This document shows, piece after piece, positions 37,310 to 50,432 of a stretch of DNA of 64,000 nucleotides (the first letter of the stretch is position 1; the number at the start of each line of letters is the position of its first letter). The stretch is from Colletotrichum lupini (taxonomy: Eukaryota; Ascomycota; Sordariomycetes; Glomerellales; Glomerellaceae). The DNA is taken from assembly GCF_023278565.1 (NCBI RefSeq), contig NC_064679.1:4216001-4280000 (forward strand). Reading direction: 5' to 3'. A program made the translations under genes and the position numbers. The notes beneath the pieces were generated by a model. That model saw nothing but the letters and a program-made list of their open reading frames with translations, ran no database searches and was not told where the DNA came from.

Positions 37310-38680
37310 TTACAAGCACTGCGAGTACCACTCATTCGTCTTGGTGCAAGTCAACCCGGAAGCACAAGCAGTGGGCCCGGAGTATCCAGTCCCACCGCAC
37401 TGGCTCCACTTCGCCGCCGCCTCGGACCCGGACTCCTCCGCAGCAGCCGCGCTAGGCTCGGCAGCAGTCTCGGCGCACGTCGCGACGGGAACGTCGGCAG
37501 CGGAAGACGAAGACGCAGGCGTCGGGGTAGGCGTAGGCGTAGGCGTGGGAGTCGGCGTGGGGACGGGTGTCTCGGCGACCTCCTCCTCCTCCTTGACAAT
37601 CGGCGCAGCAGAAGCAGAGGCAGACGCAGTAGCGGAGGGCGTGGCAGAAGTCGAAGCAGCACCAGAAGCGACAGCACCGGATCCAGAGGCCGTCTTGGCC
37701 CATCCGCGCTTCTGCGAGAGCTCGTACCACCAGTTGCGGTACATCCACCCATCGAAATCCGTAACCTCCATAGCGGACCCGGCAAGCATGATGAACTTGC
37801 TCTGTCCCGTCGGCTCCCAGTCGTAGAAATCATCCAGTCCAAAAGTATGTCCCATCTCGTGCAGCAGGATATGAATGCTCTCCGAGTCGAGGTTGTTCAG
37901 CATATACTCCCTGCCCACCTGCTGACCCCAAGAATACCCGAACCCGCCCTCCAAACCGTCCGTGAGCTGGAGCGAGCTGTCAAAGTGGCGCGCCGCACCG
38001 CCCTTGCACCCGCTGTAGTCGCCGTCGAGGTGCGCGTCGCGGTCGCAGGCCGGGTCGCACGCGGGGATGCCCTGCGGGTCCGCGAAGGAGGTGTACACGT
38101 CCAAGCCGTCGGTCGAGCCCTCGAGCAGCGCCGTGTTGTTGGTGGCGTAGCCGACGATGTTGACGTCGATGTTGGCGTAGGGGAAGCCGTCGAAGCCGTA
38201 GAGCCACTTGAACCACTTTTGGTACTGGGCCGCGTAGGTCGAGGCGAGCTTGGTGCGCTGGGCGGCCGTGATGGGGGAGTTGGAGTCCCAGCGGACGCAG
38301 ACGTTGATGGAGCTGCGGGTGTTAGGTCCTCTTATTTGCGTCGGATGTGAAGGCGAAAGCGGTACTCACCCGTTGTTGGCCATGATCTGGTCCCATCCCC
38401 AGTTCTTGTTGCCCTCGATGGCGCCGTCGTACGTCTTCTCGTAGTGCGCCCACACCTCCTTCAACGCGCCCGAGAGCTCAGAGGGGGGGTTCCAGCCCGT
38501 CTGGCGCTTCGTGGGGCGGTTGCGCGCGCGGACCTGCGGGGCCGAGGCGGCGGGGGAGGTGCCCTCGAGCATCTTCCAGACGGAGCCGTCGAGGTCGGAC
38601 TTGGCGGAGGTGGAGGTCAGAGCCAGGGCCGAGGTGGCGGCGAAAGCGACCGCCGCGGCGGTGGATGCGATGGATGGCAT
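37310..38680 (-). CDS. Secreted HExxHxxGxxD metalloprotease-like protein with C-terminal CBM1
   Basis: Two exons, 38680-38370 and 38312-37310 (57-nt intron, GTGAGT...CCGCAG), about 437 aa. It begins with a hydrophobic signal peptide ([20 protein letters not shown]) and a probable Lys-Arg propeptide site (PTKRQ, about residue 60). The central domain contains [13 protein letters not shown], a metzincin-type zinc site HExxHxxGxxD, and Met-containing turn-like residues in IMLAGSAM downstream. A Ser/Ala-rich stretch and a Thr-Pro repeat linker lead to a fungal cellulose-binding module: [18 protein letters not shown], then [12 protein letters not shown]. The family has HExxH secreted proteins of unclear substrate; the CBM1 suggests action at plant or fungal cell-wall material. 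The (PT)n linker is coded by a GGCGTA/GGCGTG tandem repeat (about 37520-37565) that may vary in length. Confidence 0.88.
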
Positions 38681-41366
38681 TTTGGACTTTTGGGTGGTGG
38701 GTTTAAGTTGGAGGCTGAGAGTTGGTTGAATTGAGGGATTCGTCTGGATGGAGTTTGTGGGACAAAGGAACGATGAGTTTTGGTTTAGGGAGAGTGTATG
38801 ACTTGAAAGAGTGTCAAAAACGAATGTGAGGTCAAAGTCTGAGTGGAATATCAGAACATGAACCAGCCAAGTCCTGCAATGCACACACAGCGAAAGAACG
38901 AGGTTGAGAAAGAATGAAGGTGATGACAAGAGAGAGAGCGCAAGTCAGCAACGAAGGAAACATGGTCGACCATTGGATATATGTACCATACTCGGAGCAT
39001 CTTTCCCAATCTAAGTGCGCGGGATACATTAGACAAGGGGGTGGAATGGCCTAGCCGAAAGATGCCAAAAGCACCTTACCCTTTCCCACCTCTATTTTTG
39101 CTCAACTCTCGTAGTCTCCACGTACTTCAATCAAAGAAGATGTCCTTCTTACTCGTTTTCGTCTATCGATACAAACAAAGCCCACTTCTTGAGTCCGCAG
39201 CCTCGAAGATCTGAATTACTTTCTATTGAGCACAATCATTTCATCATGGCAACTATGAAGTCTTTGACAAGGTCTAGAGTCTTGACTCTCTCCCCCAGCC
39301 CGTATTCCACTCCCTTCAAATGTCGCTAGCTTTGCCTTACCTAACCTCAACAAGGACCTTATGTGCGGGTGTGGGGGCCGGGATGGACCATGTTTGGTTG
39401 GTCGCTCTCTGAACGACACTTCAAGACCAGATTAAAGGACCGTTGCGCGCGGTTGCGGCTAACCCTTTCCAAGAGTCTCCTTTAAGCCCACTTAACTCTG
39501 TGAAATTCCGCGTAGAGCTGTCAGCACTCTGCAGGCTGCAGATTGTTTTTTCAGATTGAGACAAAAATTGTCCACCGCAGCCGAGCCTGTGGAAAGACGC
39601 TGCGCGTCGGGAATAGATTCGCGCCAAGGCGCTAAGGAGGCGCATGTGGTCCAAGACAACGGTCCAGAGCCACTTTGTAATCATCCTCCACTTCCCTCGT
39701 CTGTCAGTTTGGGACTGGCGTGAACAGTCCAAAATCCAAAGGGGAAGGGCTCGCCTTACTGGTAGTAGTACAGCGGAGGAAACGCCTTTTCGGGGTTTGC
39801 AAGTCCGTCAGCGTTTCCATTCTCTCTCTAGTTTTCACACTTTTTCATTATTTTTCGTGTTTTCGTATCGTTTTCCCTTTCCATCTGACGGTATGACTAG
39901 AAATTCCGACCAGGCTGTAAACTTTTACTCGTGTATTGAAATTTGACAGTGTTCTGTCAAAGAGAGGTGCACTCTCGGCCTCTACCACTCTCGGTCTCTT
40001 GGGTCCTTACTCTTTTCAAATCTCCAACGTCCAGGACTCCAGTCTCTCAACCGCGGGCGCGGGATCCACGGGTCCGCAAGTCCGGCTGTCCGGCCCCCTT
40101 GGCGCGTTGGCATTCTCGCAGAATCCATACCCAGGTTTATACGAACACGCACCTCCGTAGAGACCATCATTCGAAGATCCATCAAATAAAGAGAAATTGG
40201 GAACCGCAAAAACGGTGCAATCTCTCCCATGAAGCGATGCAATCAACACCAATTAAGAATTAATTTCTTGACTCTTCCCAAGTTCCGCCCTCTTGCCACG
40301 ACTCGACTCACAACGCACTGGGCTTCAACCCTTGAACCCCAAAGTGCCAACCTCCCCCAAGTCTTGAAGTTCCAAAGTGCCCAGACAAGCCCCCGTAATA
40401 AATCCGAAGCACATCCGTAGCGTGATTTGGTGCTGGCTCGTGTGTTTCCGGTGGGATGGTACAGCCCCATGCCACTGACGCCTCCCACTGGGCGGCATCC
40501 CACTGGTGCGAAAATTAGTTTCGGAAACCACAAAATCGGGAATCGAAATCGAACCAGAGTTGCAAAGACATCTTGGCGGTGTTCTTTGTAAATGATCCCG
40601 GGATTCAGGGATACCGGTGGGCGGACAGACAAACACGCCCCCCTCCCCCCTTTAGTCTAACAACGATCACCCCCAAACGGTTCTTGAGATTTGTCTTGGG
40701 CAATTGCATCATTATGCCTAACGCTACTTTATTGTTTCCACACTTACGGATACTAGTACCATCACTACAAGGTACCAGAGGTTGCAGTGTCAACGGAGAC
40801 GCCGGAAGTCAGGAACGTTGCGGAAATAAACAACTTTTTAAGCTTAGCTTTAGCCTGAGAAACTAAGAACCTTCGGCACCATACAGAGACGAGAGTTTAT
40901 TTTCGCTTCCTGTCGAATTCTCGCGTCAGCTTAGATAAGCGCGCGCGCACTGCTAAAAAGTGCAAAGCAGCAAAAGTCTAATGTCTCTCCGTAATGCTGA
41001 CGCCAAGTGCCAATGCCAAAACCTAATGTTTAAAGAAAACAAGTTCCTGAACTCCACTTGTGAAATCGAAATAAAGGAGATCCGCCAGACGAGCAGACAA
41101 AAAATTCAAGAAGAGGAGACGCGAGAAGGAAGAAGAGAGAACACAGTCGGAGGAGTCGACGAGTCAACCTCCGAACGCAGCAAATCTGCCCCAAATCTGA
41201 ACTTCCCAAAACCCGCCCCCACAAGCCGCAAGTCTCTATCTTCATGATGATTCCCCCCACACCGAAAGGCCTCGACGCCCAAGTCCTCAAAAGTCAAGCC
41301 ACAATCTCAACCTCTGCATCATGTAAGGTGAAGCCACAACTGACCCTCAACCCAAGCACCCCAGCC
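38681..41366. other. 2.7-kb intergenic region without a supported gene
   Basis: Contains the promoter and 5' region of the metalloprotease gene (to about 39000) and the 3' flank of the next gene on the right. Several open frames of 60-130 codons occur on both strands, none with recognisable motifs or consistent splice sites. No RNA gene or repeat seen. Confidence 0.4.
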
Positions 41367-42098
41367 TCAATCCTTAACAAGCCAAACACAGACAACAGGC
41401 TTCCCCCCCGGCATCCCACTCCGTTCCCCGTCCCACCCAACCTCCTTCACACTCTTCTTCATCATCTCCTTATCGTCCCCCGAGAAACACAACCCCTTAT
41501 ACCACCGTCCGTTCCCGGCCTGCACGATCTCGAAGCACTTATTCTTCTTCGGGTTCGGGTTCGTCGCCCCGAACCCCTTCAACACCTCCGCGAGCGTCGT
41601 GTTCACGGGGACGTGGAAGGCGGAGAACTGAATCCGCGCGTTGAGGGGCAGCTGCCACGGCGGCGTGCTCGTCCGGAAGACGTGGATTTTCGTGTGCGCG
41701 GCGGGGAAGAAGTAGTTGTAGCCTGGCTCGCAGCCCGTTCCGCCTGTCGAGTTGGAGAGGTGCGCTGCTGGGTTGCGTGGGTCGAGGGTCGGGAGGGCGG
41801 TTGCTGTGCGCGGGGTGTAGGTTGCTTGGCCGCTTGGTTGGAGGGGGTATGTTCCTGGGTAATGGCTTCCTTGTTGCTGCATGCCGGCGCCGGGCCAGGC
41901 GTAGGCGGTTGAGCCCGGGTAGGGCTGGTAGGATGTTGTGGTGGCGGGATAGTAGTACGTTCCGTAGGGTGCCGGGGATGGGGCGCCGTAGCCGGCGTGC
42001 GGGATGTAGGGCTCGCCCCAGCGCGGGAGGGGCATGCCTTGGGGGCCCCAGGGGGGGCGGCGGCCTTCCATGTCTGGGCCGTTGACGGGGTTAGACAT
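41367..42098 (-). CDS. Conserved hypothetical protein with Pro/Tyr-rich N-terminus
   Basis: Single exon, 243 aa. The first 110 or so residues are rich in Pro, Gly and Tyr (PYGTYYYPATTTSYQPYPG) and probably disordered. The C-terminal half looks folded: HVFRTSTPPWQLPLNARIQF, VPVNTTLAEVLKGFG, FEIVQAGNGRWYKGL and KSVKEVGWD. This resembles a small conserved domain of fungal hypothetical proteins; I do not know a function. The start ATG has a CAAAATG context and lies only 32 bp downstream of the stop codon of the upstream gene on the same strand. Confidence 0.72.
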   Translation of the reverse strand: MSNPVNGPDMEGRRPPWGPQGMPLPRWGEPYIPHAGYGAPSPAPYGTYYYPATTTSYQPYPGSTAYAWPGAGMQQQGSHYPGTYPLQPSGQATYTPRTATALPTLDPRNPAAHLSNSTGGTGCEPGYNYFFPAAHTKIHVFRTSTPPWQLPLNARIQFSAFHVPVNTTLAEVLKGFGATNPNPKKNKCFEIVQAGNGRWYKGLCFSGDDKEMMKKSVKEVGWDGERSGMPGGKPVVCVWLVKD

Positions 42099-42130
42099 TT
42101 TGTTTGACGTGTGGGTGGATCAAGGTAGGA

Positions 42131-42754
42131 TCAGGTGTGGTTTGGCTGCCAGGTGTTTACCCAGTTTCCGAGCACGGGGTTGAATTCCGTGATCCAAGTG
42201 CCGGGGACGGGGCCTGCGTGTGACGGGTCCCAGAGATGGTGCGGGTGTCTTTGGTATCCGTACACCGGGATATGTGCCGGATGATGGTGTGCGCTATTGG
42301 TCTGGGCGAGAATAAGGCTGCGAGAAAATCTGTCGTTCAAGTCTTGGCTGGTATTTGAGTCTGGAGATGTGAAGAAACCAAAAGTCAGCAAAGGTGGGAA
42401 CATGGACGCTTCTTATATATCCTTCCCAGACATCACATATCTCGGGTTGACTGGCAGTGAATAACCGCCACGCATGAGGACAAAACAAAGTGACTCACCC
42501 GAATCCGACCGCTCGACAAACTGCCCCTCCTCGTCGTTGCCGTGTCTCCGATCACCGCGAGTGTCACGCTGAAAAGCAAAAATCTCAGTGCTCCAGACGA
42601 TGTTGTTGTGCTGGTCAAAAAAGGTGCCGACGATGAGGTAACCCCAAAACGGCGGGTCGCGCGAGCAGTGCCAGTACTGCGCGATGATGAGCTTGGTTGC
42701 TGGGTAGGGCAGGTACTCTGGTTCCTCCTCGACGGGAGGCTGATGGGACGCCAC
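42131..42754 (-). CDS. Hypothetical protein, 161 aa
   Basis: Two exons, 42754-42499 and 42360-42131, with a 138-nt intron (GTGAGT donor, CTCCAG acceptor). The N-terminal exon (KLIIAQYWHCSRDPPFWGYLIVGTFF...) and the His/Pro/Trp-rich C-terminus (HPHHLWDPSHAGP) have no family I recognise. Splice phases agree. It is followed almost immediately by the 243-aa gene, so the two may be one gene split by my model, a bicistronic transcript, or two overlapping transcripts. Confidence 0.55.
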
Positions 42755-43957
42755 GGTGACTGCTAACTAGGGAACTTTGTGTAATTGAGAAGACGAGTTG
42801 GATACTTGTTGTTGTAGTGGCCAAGATATGCTGAGCTCGGAGGCTACGGGAAGACGAATGCGAATATTGACGAGGAAGAGTTTGATCAGTTATCTTGGTC
42901 TAGATTTATGTGACATTGAGCAGTGGTGTGAATCAGTGACTTGAGGCTTGCAAGAGATGAGACCAATCTATGTGAAAAGTCACTATCAATGTCTAATCAG
43001 ACGACTATCGGTGACTGATGGTGATGCGCGGCAAACAACTTCCCATTCCCACTTTGAGTCTATCAAAGTTGAGATGAGCATGATGGGTGCTGGTACACGA
43101 CGGTGAATCATTGCTATGGCGCAATGCTCGGGTTGAGTTAGCAATGGCAGCCGCAGTCTTCTGCATCAATTCAAGTTCGACATAATCACATGAATATGAA
43201 GTGGAAGTTGCAAAGTCTTGATTGATGGTGATTTCAGTGTTATTCGATTGGTTGATTGTGTGCTATGAGCTTCTCAACAGCCTGTGGCGCCTGTCTTTCG
43301 GTTGTGGCTGACCGTGGCTGACTATGGCTGGAGCTGTTGTGGACCTCTGTCTTACGTAAGCTTAACAAACAGGGGCACTTTGGACTCTCAAGCTGGCTCG
43401 CTCCTTCGGCCCGCAAGCTCATGTTCACAGTTCAAGAGCCCAAAGGAAGCCAGAGTATGGGCAAAGCCTAAGAAGAGTGAAACAGTACTTCGACCATCAT
43501 CCAGATCCTGATCTCGACTTTGCAGCTGTCCATCAAATAACGCGCCAACCCATCATGGTCGGCCAAAATCAAGCTGACTGTCGGGTCTCCACCACGTCAT
43601 TTCGCTAGGCCCTCGTAATTTGATGACCGTAACCGTATCATTTTCCCTGGCCCGAGATACCGTGAGCGAGGCTGAGGACGCTGATGAATGTGACACTTCC
43701 TCCACCCAAAGGGAAGGACCGCAACATCGTCGTGGTTTCGGGATTTCATCGCGTAGCTTGGGTGCGGGTAGTGTCCTAGTGAAGAGGTATGCCGTTGCGG
43801 GGCGCCGTGAATAATCCATTTGCCGATCTCTGAAGCTCTGGGCTGCAACAGTCTCATCATCGTACCGTCGAGCTTGGAGCCCATGTCAATAGAGAACCCC
43901 GCAAATGCCGTGAGCTGAGGAGTCGGAAAAGTCCGAATGTCCAAGTCGTAGACCGCC
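42755..43957. other. Intergenic region, no supported gene
   Basis: Upstream region of the 161-aa gene and downstream region of the ankyrin gene. Open frames (for example 43597-44001 minus) read into the 3' flank of the ankyrin gene without domain evidence. No RNA gene or repeat recognised. Confidence 0.4.
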
Positions 43958-44690
43958 TCAGTCCTCAACCTCGACATCCTCCTCAACAACCCGCACAGCA
44001 CCGCCCTTGATGCTAGCCGCCCCCTTGACAGAGTTCTTGAGCTGCTCGACCTCCTGCCTCACCAACTTGCGCCGCTCCACCTCCGTCACAAGACCCTTGA
44101 GGTACACTTCCGCCTGCACGGTCGCGCTGTACGACATGGCGGTCCAGCTCCACACGTTTCTCCTCTCGGCGTCAGCGCCAGCGGCAAGCAGCGTCCTCAG
44201 CACGAGCAAGTTCCCGTTACTGCTCGCGAAATGCAGCGCCGTGTTGCCGTCTAGATCAGCCCTCTGCACGGCGGCGCGCGCGCCCTCGGGGACGTACGTC
44301 AGCAGGATCTGCAGCACGGTATCGTGCCCTCCGCGGCTCGCTTCCATGATGGCGTCGCGCCAGCGTATGTCGCGGCGGAGGATGACGTGCGGGGTCCGCT
44401 CGCAGAGGAAGTGGACGACCTCGGTGTGGCCCGCGGCGGCGGCGAGCATGAGGGCTGTTTGGTGGTGCTCGTTGAGGGCCGGGTCCGGGTGTTCGTGGCC
44501 GTGGTCGACGAGGACTTTGGCGATGGGGAGGTGGCCTAGGGAGGCGGCGAGGTGGAGGTTCGAGTTGGAGAGGGCTTCGGGGGATGGGTCTGGGTTGTGG
44601 AGGAGGCGGGGGTGGGATTTGAGGATTCGTTTGACGAGGAGGGGGTCGTTTGCTGTGATGGCGCGTCGGACGCGGAGGGACGGTTCGATC
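43958..44690 (-). CDS. Ankyrin-repeat protein (5' end unresolved)
   Basis: The main exon 44690-43958 follows a 74-nt intron (44764-44691; GTAGGC donor, CAGCTAACC branch region, CTCCAG acceptor). At least four ankyrin-type helical pairs are visible: NSNLHLAASLGHLPIAKVLVDHG, HQTALMLAAAAGHTEVVHFLCE, RDAIMEASRGGHDTVLQILL and GNTALHFASSNGNLLVLRTLLAAGA. A charged coiled-coil-like tail (VTEVERRKLVRQEVEQLKN) and an acidic end (VVEEDVEVED) follow. Ankyrin repeats mediate protein-protein binding; the partner is unknown. The upstream exon (ending 44765, frame ...SIPPIM|IEPS...) has no in-frame ATG before a stop, so the start may be the Met codon spanning the splice junction, or an additional upstream exon. 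Confidence 0.72.
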
Positions 44691-45415
44691 CTGGAGGCGG
44701 AGAGGTTAGCTGGAGTTGTTCACGCGTAGCTGATGTGCGGGGAAGGAAGATGGGAAGAGCCTACATGATGGGCGGGATTGAGATCGGTCGGGACGGGTCT
44801 AGCGAGCGTGATTTGGTCGAGGAACTGAAAAAGTCGACGGCGGCATAGCTGGTGTTAATGTTGTGCTGCTATTGCTACCGTGTCTCCAAAAAAGAGAGAT
44901 GATCGGTGGTGGTGATAGCTGGAGGTGAGGTGACGGATGTGGAAAAAAGAGTGGCAGGTGAACGGGCGGGAAAGAAGGTGAGTTGGGACGAGATTGCCAA
45001 TAGGGGGCGGCTGATGACAGGCCACTGTCCGGATTTAGTGCACGGCGCCTGGAATGTCCCTGTCGGTAGCCTTGTGAACAGAGCAGACGGGAAGACAGGG
45101 GTGCTTCAGGTGTAGGGAAGCCATGGAAGTACGGAGTACATACCTGCCAAGTACCTGACAAGTACCTCATTAAGCGACTCGTCTACGCCCGTTGACCCCG
45201 GTGGAAAATCGGCGGGGAAAAGGCGGGGCAATCGGCGTCACTGCCGAGATTACCTTGATTTTCTCTCCGGTCTTTCGGCTTCGGCTTGTGTTAGGTCGTT
45301 GCCTCACTTCCCACCCACTACCATAGGACCGAGCACTTTTGCTGTTGTTTTTTCATTAAGAGGAAGTTGCTAGTGCAAGAAGATTCTGGGGTTTGCAATT
45401 GAGTTTGGGCACTTG

Positions 45416-45864
45416 CAGCGCACATACCCATTCAAATCAATCAAACAAATAAGTCAAACAAACAGTCAAATATAGGAACTTTAGCAAGTCAAACAATTAA
45501 ATATTCTAGCCCGTATATTTAATATATTTAATCAAATCTAGAATCCAAGGGTGGGCCCGAATATACTAATAATATACTAAGAAAATATAGGAAAAAAGGG
45601 GCCGCCCAGACCCGGATTCGAACACCGGACCTCCGGAATTAAAGTAGATCTACCCTAAAAAATCCGGCGCCTACGGCGCCGTATCTACTAAACCATTTAT
45701 ACGTTTAATATTCCTTTATTTTAGCTCTATTCTATAATAATTAATCAGTTAAATCAATTAAATATTTATCAAATATGTTAAATAATCAAATATGGCGCGA
45801 GAAATGAGCCAAATAATCAAATACGAACCTCATATTTGATTTGTTTGTATGGGTATAAGCGCTG
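45416..45864. mobile_element. hAT-like MITE, 449 bp
   Basis: Flanked by a perfect 8-bp direct repeat GGCACTTG (45408-45415 and 45865-45872). The ends are inverted repeats: left CAGCGCACATACCCATTCAA, right (reverse complement) CAGCGCTTATACCCATACAA. Subterminal CAAAT/TCAAA words recur on both sides. An 8-bp duplication with a CAG-starting terminus is the hAT-superfamily signature. No transposase frame is present, so it is non-autonomous. The interior is TA-rich and holds a tRNA-like relic. Confidence 0.85.
45601..45700 (-). pseudogene. tRNA-like relic inside the MITE
   Basis: On the minus strand, TGGTTTAGTAGA resembles a pol III A box with possible C-to-T/G-to-A change, and GTGTTCGAATCC about 70 nt further resembles a B box and T-loop. 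The arms do not fold into a canonical cloverleaf, and CG-rich palindromic GGCGCCGTAGGCGCC occupies the middle. It may be a degraded tRNA or a tRNA-derived SINE head captured by the MITE. Confidence 0.35.
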
Positions 45865-46169
45865 GGCACTTGGACTCCCGCGCATGATTCGACGCGTCTG
45901 ATGTTGATTGTCTGATGTATCCCGGGACCCCGTCTGTGTGTGCAGCCAATTGACATTTAGGTACCATGCAGGTATCGCACTTGATTGCATCTAAGAAATG
46001 TCTAGAATCTGTAAACGACAAGATAGACTCACCACGTTTTACATTGTTCACCAATCAGCTAGTACCCGGGATTCATTTGACTGATTCTACCGAATACTCT
46101 ACCTAGAACATCTGTTCTATCATTCTATCCTCTAACGCCGAACAGTATGCGTCCACCCTCATCTAGACT

Positions 46170-47574
<1,405 letters not shown>

Positions 47575-49283
47575 CTTGGTGGTTGGTGTGTGTCTATTGT
47601 GGTGATGGTTGTTTGGGGGAGGTTTGTCGTGAAGTCTAATGCTGGGGGGGACGAACGTGTCTGTGGGCAGCTTTGTTTTTGATGCTCTAAATCTTAAGGT
47701 TTCGGAAGAAAGACTGACGCAAGGTGAGGAGGGGCGGTGGTTTTTGTAATGTCTCAATAACTCGCATGTCCACTTCTTCATGCACCTTGTCTTGTTTATT
47801 CAGCTTTCTGGTTCGCAGCAGCGGAGCCCCAAACTGACGTCCACGGCTCTGAAACACTTTTGCTTTGTAATTCAATCTGGTTTTCTCCCCGCCACGCCAC
47901 CTCATGGACCGATCAACGACACTCTGCTCCACTCGGCATTTGGAGTCTGTGTTGGACTACGAAGATGCCCCTGGCCCATCCAGGTCTTTCGAAGAATGTA
48001 ACCTAGAAGAGTGCACCATTTTTCTACAATGGAATCGAAGTCTGCATGCCGGATGACTCACCAAGGATTCATCTTCTTCGATAACAAGATATTTAGGATG
48101 CAGAACCTGACGAAAAATCCCAATTGCATTCTACTCAAACCACCAAAGTTCCGTGAACCTGTTCATCGCTCCAACAGCAAGCCACTTCCCTTCTTCTTGT
48201 CAAAAATTCACGTCCTCGGCTCGGCCCCTCCATCTCGACCATCAACCCGTTCCAAAATTGCCCCTCACAGACAGCCCCAAAAATGCACTAGGGGTCGTGT
48301 GCGTCATGGTGGGGAGCTACCGCAGGGGTCTCCCGCGTCATGAATGGCTCAATTGCCGTGTACGCAGCATTTCGGGGAGACTAAACACACCACTATGTAC
48401 GTCTACGCCCACCTTATGCCAGCATATGCACGCAGCAGCAAGAGGCGGTCGCCCAATCTACAGCGCGATTTGTGCCGTTTCGAGAAACCTTGGTGCTCCT
48501 TTGGAATCCTTCTAGGCTCGCTATTCGTAAGATCTTGGTAAACGTGACCCATCCGGCGTGCGCCCCCATTCCGCCAAGCTTTGCGCCAGATTTCTAATCC
48601 GACGACGGGGGAAAGGCGGGGATTGGACATCCCAACTCTCCACGGAGTTTGTCGGATCGGGTCAATCTCTTTTCCGGCCACGCACTGCTGAGTCAAGTTT
48701 GCTTGTGCTGAATCAGGCGCTGAATCAGGGATCACTTCCACGGCGTTTGAAATGGGACGATTCCTTTCAAAGTTTGGCCTCACTTGATGAAGCCGGATGA
48801 CCTCATTGGTCTAGAACGTGCGGTCTGGCAGATCTCAGTTCCCTAGGGCGGTATTCCTTGGGCGTTACTCCCTAGGGCGTAACAGCTCTTGGCGATTTAC
48901 ATGGTGTTTGATTCTCAAATGCCGTCGCCTTCGTTCTCGTTATCGCTTACCCAAGATGTGCAGAGGAGGGATATGAACCCCGCGCGTCATCGTCCCAATT
49001 ACCAACTTGCTTTAAGGGAATAAACAATTTTCTACAGTTCGGCCCGGCCCGCTAAGACTATCTAGTTTTCTGTCACAGAACAAGAGCTGTGATCCCACAT
49101 GATGCAGTCTACCCATCCCGTAAAAGAAAGAAGACTCTGCATTTCAACTATATGAGATACACTCAACCTCAGTCCTTCGATATGTCAAAATACCACGGTG
49201 CGAGGCCCCGCAGCTCGGCCGGTGGACAAAAATCACGCAAAAGCATTTTCTTCAAGCCTCTCCGGCCAGAGAGGCAAAATGAT
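47575..49283. other. Intergenic region, no supported gene
   Basis: Promoter of the oxidoreductase gene on the left. A 126-codon minus-strand frame (48403-48783) and several plus-strand frames lack domain or splice support. Near 48965-49010 (minus) a T-arm-like GGGGTTCATATCCC occurs, but no anticodon arm could be built. CCCTAGGGCG occurs twice, near 48842 and 48871. Confidence 0.4.
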
Positions 49284-49364
49284 TGCGTCGAGGGGGAATC
49301 GAACCCCCGGCTCCCCGACGCTGCTGGATGGCAACGGAGAATTTTACCACTAAACCATCGACGC
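49284..49364 (-). tRNA. trnG(gcc): tRNA-Gly (anticodon GCC), with a short intron
   Basis: Minus strand, 81 nt to the discriminator A. Acceptor stem GCGTCGA pairs with TCGACGC; the D-arm contains TGGTTTAGTGGTA (A box). Anticodon stem CTCCG/CGGGG encloses TTGCCA with anticodon GCC, and the T-arm GGGGG-TTCGATT-CCCCC contains the B box. The loop has about 10 extra bases (TCCAGCAGCG) after the position 3' of the anticodon, the canonical site of nuclear tRNA introns. No terminal CCA is encoded, as expected in eukaryotes. Confidence 0.92.
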
Positions 49365-50432
49365 TGACGATGATTGGATCTTCTTGTGAGGTTGAGGGTC
49401 CGCTTGTGCTCAAGGAAGGCAGGTGGTGATGTGTGGTGATGCGGTCGGCCACGATGTGGTTGAATAGCGAGTGTCGGTACTTTGCAGGTTGGTGGAGAGG
49501 ATTAGTTTAGATCCATGCAACTGACGAAAAACATTCACCCCCCCTCCCCCTGTGCGGATTTGATCGTTGGGATTTTAATTTCGGAGGCTTTCTATTGTTA
49601 GGTGTCATGTAGGATTGTATTGCTTTTTTTTCCTACCTTGAAAGTGGGAGGTGGCGTCTTGGCTGGTAAATGAGAATTGCAGCCCCCAACGCGCGGTCCA
49701 TAACCTTAATTTCAACTACAGAGCTGACGTAATATAGTCTTCTTAGTCATGTAAGTTGAAAATGATGGCGTGAGGGGAATAGTATGAACACGACGTAAGC
49801 CACATGTGCACACATGGAATTATCAATTTTAAGATTTAACCTGAAGTCTCGAAAGAATTTCGCTGATTAAGTGCAATATGCCCCTCCATGCCTTCTCAGG
49901 TGATTGGGCTCGAGTGTCAACAGCGTTGATTTGATTTGCGTGATAATTGCTAGACTTCCCAGACAGGGTCGATTACTATAGTACAACTACAATACAGATT
50001 GAGTGAGGAAGTGCATGTTTTTCAACTGAGTTATGATAACTTCCACAACATCAGGGTGGGTTCTTCAGGGTTGCAGTCCTTTTCTACGGGTGAGCGACTG
50101 CTGCACCAGTTCCCTTTCGTTTGGCAGAGGCCTTGGTTTTTCATAACCTTTGTTGAAGTGTACCCCGGCCAGAAATGAAGACTTGCAGTCACTCAAAGTC
50201 TATGGATACAGAAATACCTCGCCAATATTGGCACATGATTCACTTGGCAGGTGTGATTCTACATTATGAAGATATGGGACTCTACTGGTAGACTTGTGTA
50301 GCTACCAGCGGAACCAAATGCCATGGTAACAGCCGTTTCAACAGCCTTTGTGGTTGTTCAGGCTGACACTGCTTGAGAACACGTCATTCAAGCTAAGATC
50401 GATCATGCTATGGAGAAAAATGCCAAAATCCT
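49365..50432. other. Intergenic region, nothing recognised
   Basis: Between tRNA-Gly and the hydrolase stop codon. AT-leaning unique sequence; no open frame of interest, RNA gene or repeat was seen. A C-run (CCCCCCTCCCCC) lies near 49540. Confidence 0.45.

Noticed and set aside
37518..37565. GGCGTA/GGCGTG tandem array considered as a minisatellite or CRISPR-like repeat
   Set aside because: It is in frame within the metalloprotease and encodes its Thr-Pro linker; no spacers are present.
48965..49010. T-arm-like GGGGTTCATATCCC suggesting a tRNA on the minus strand
   Set aside because: No matching acceptor stem or anticodon arm could be built around it.
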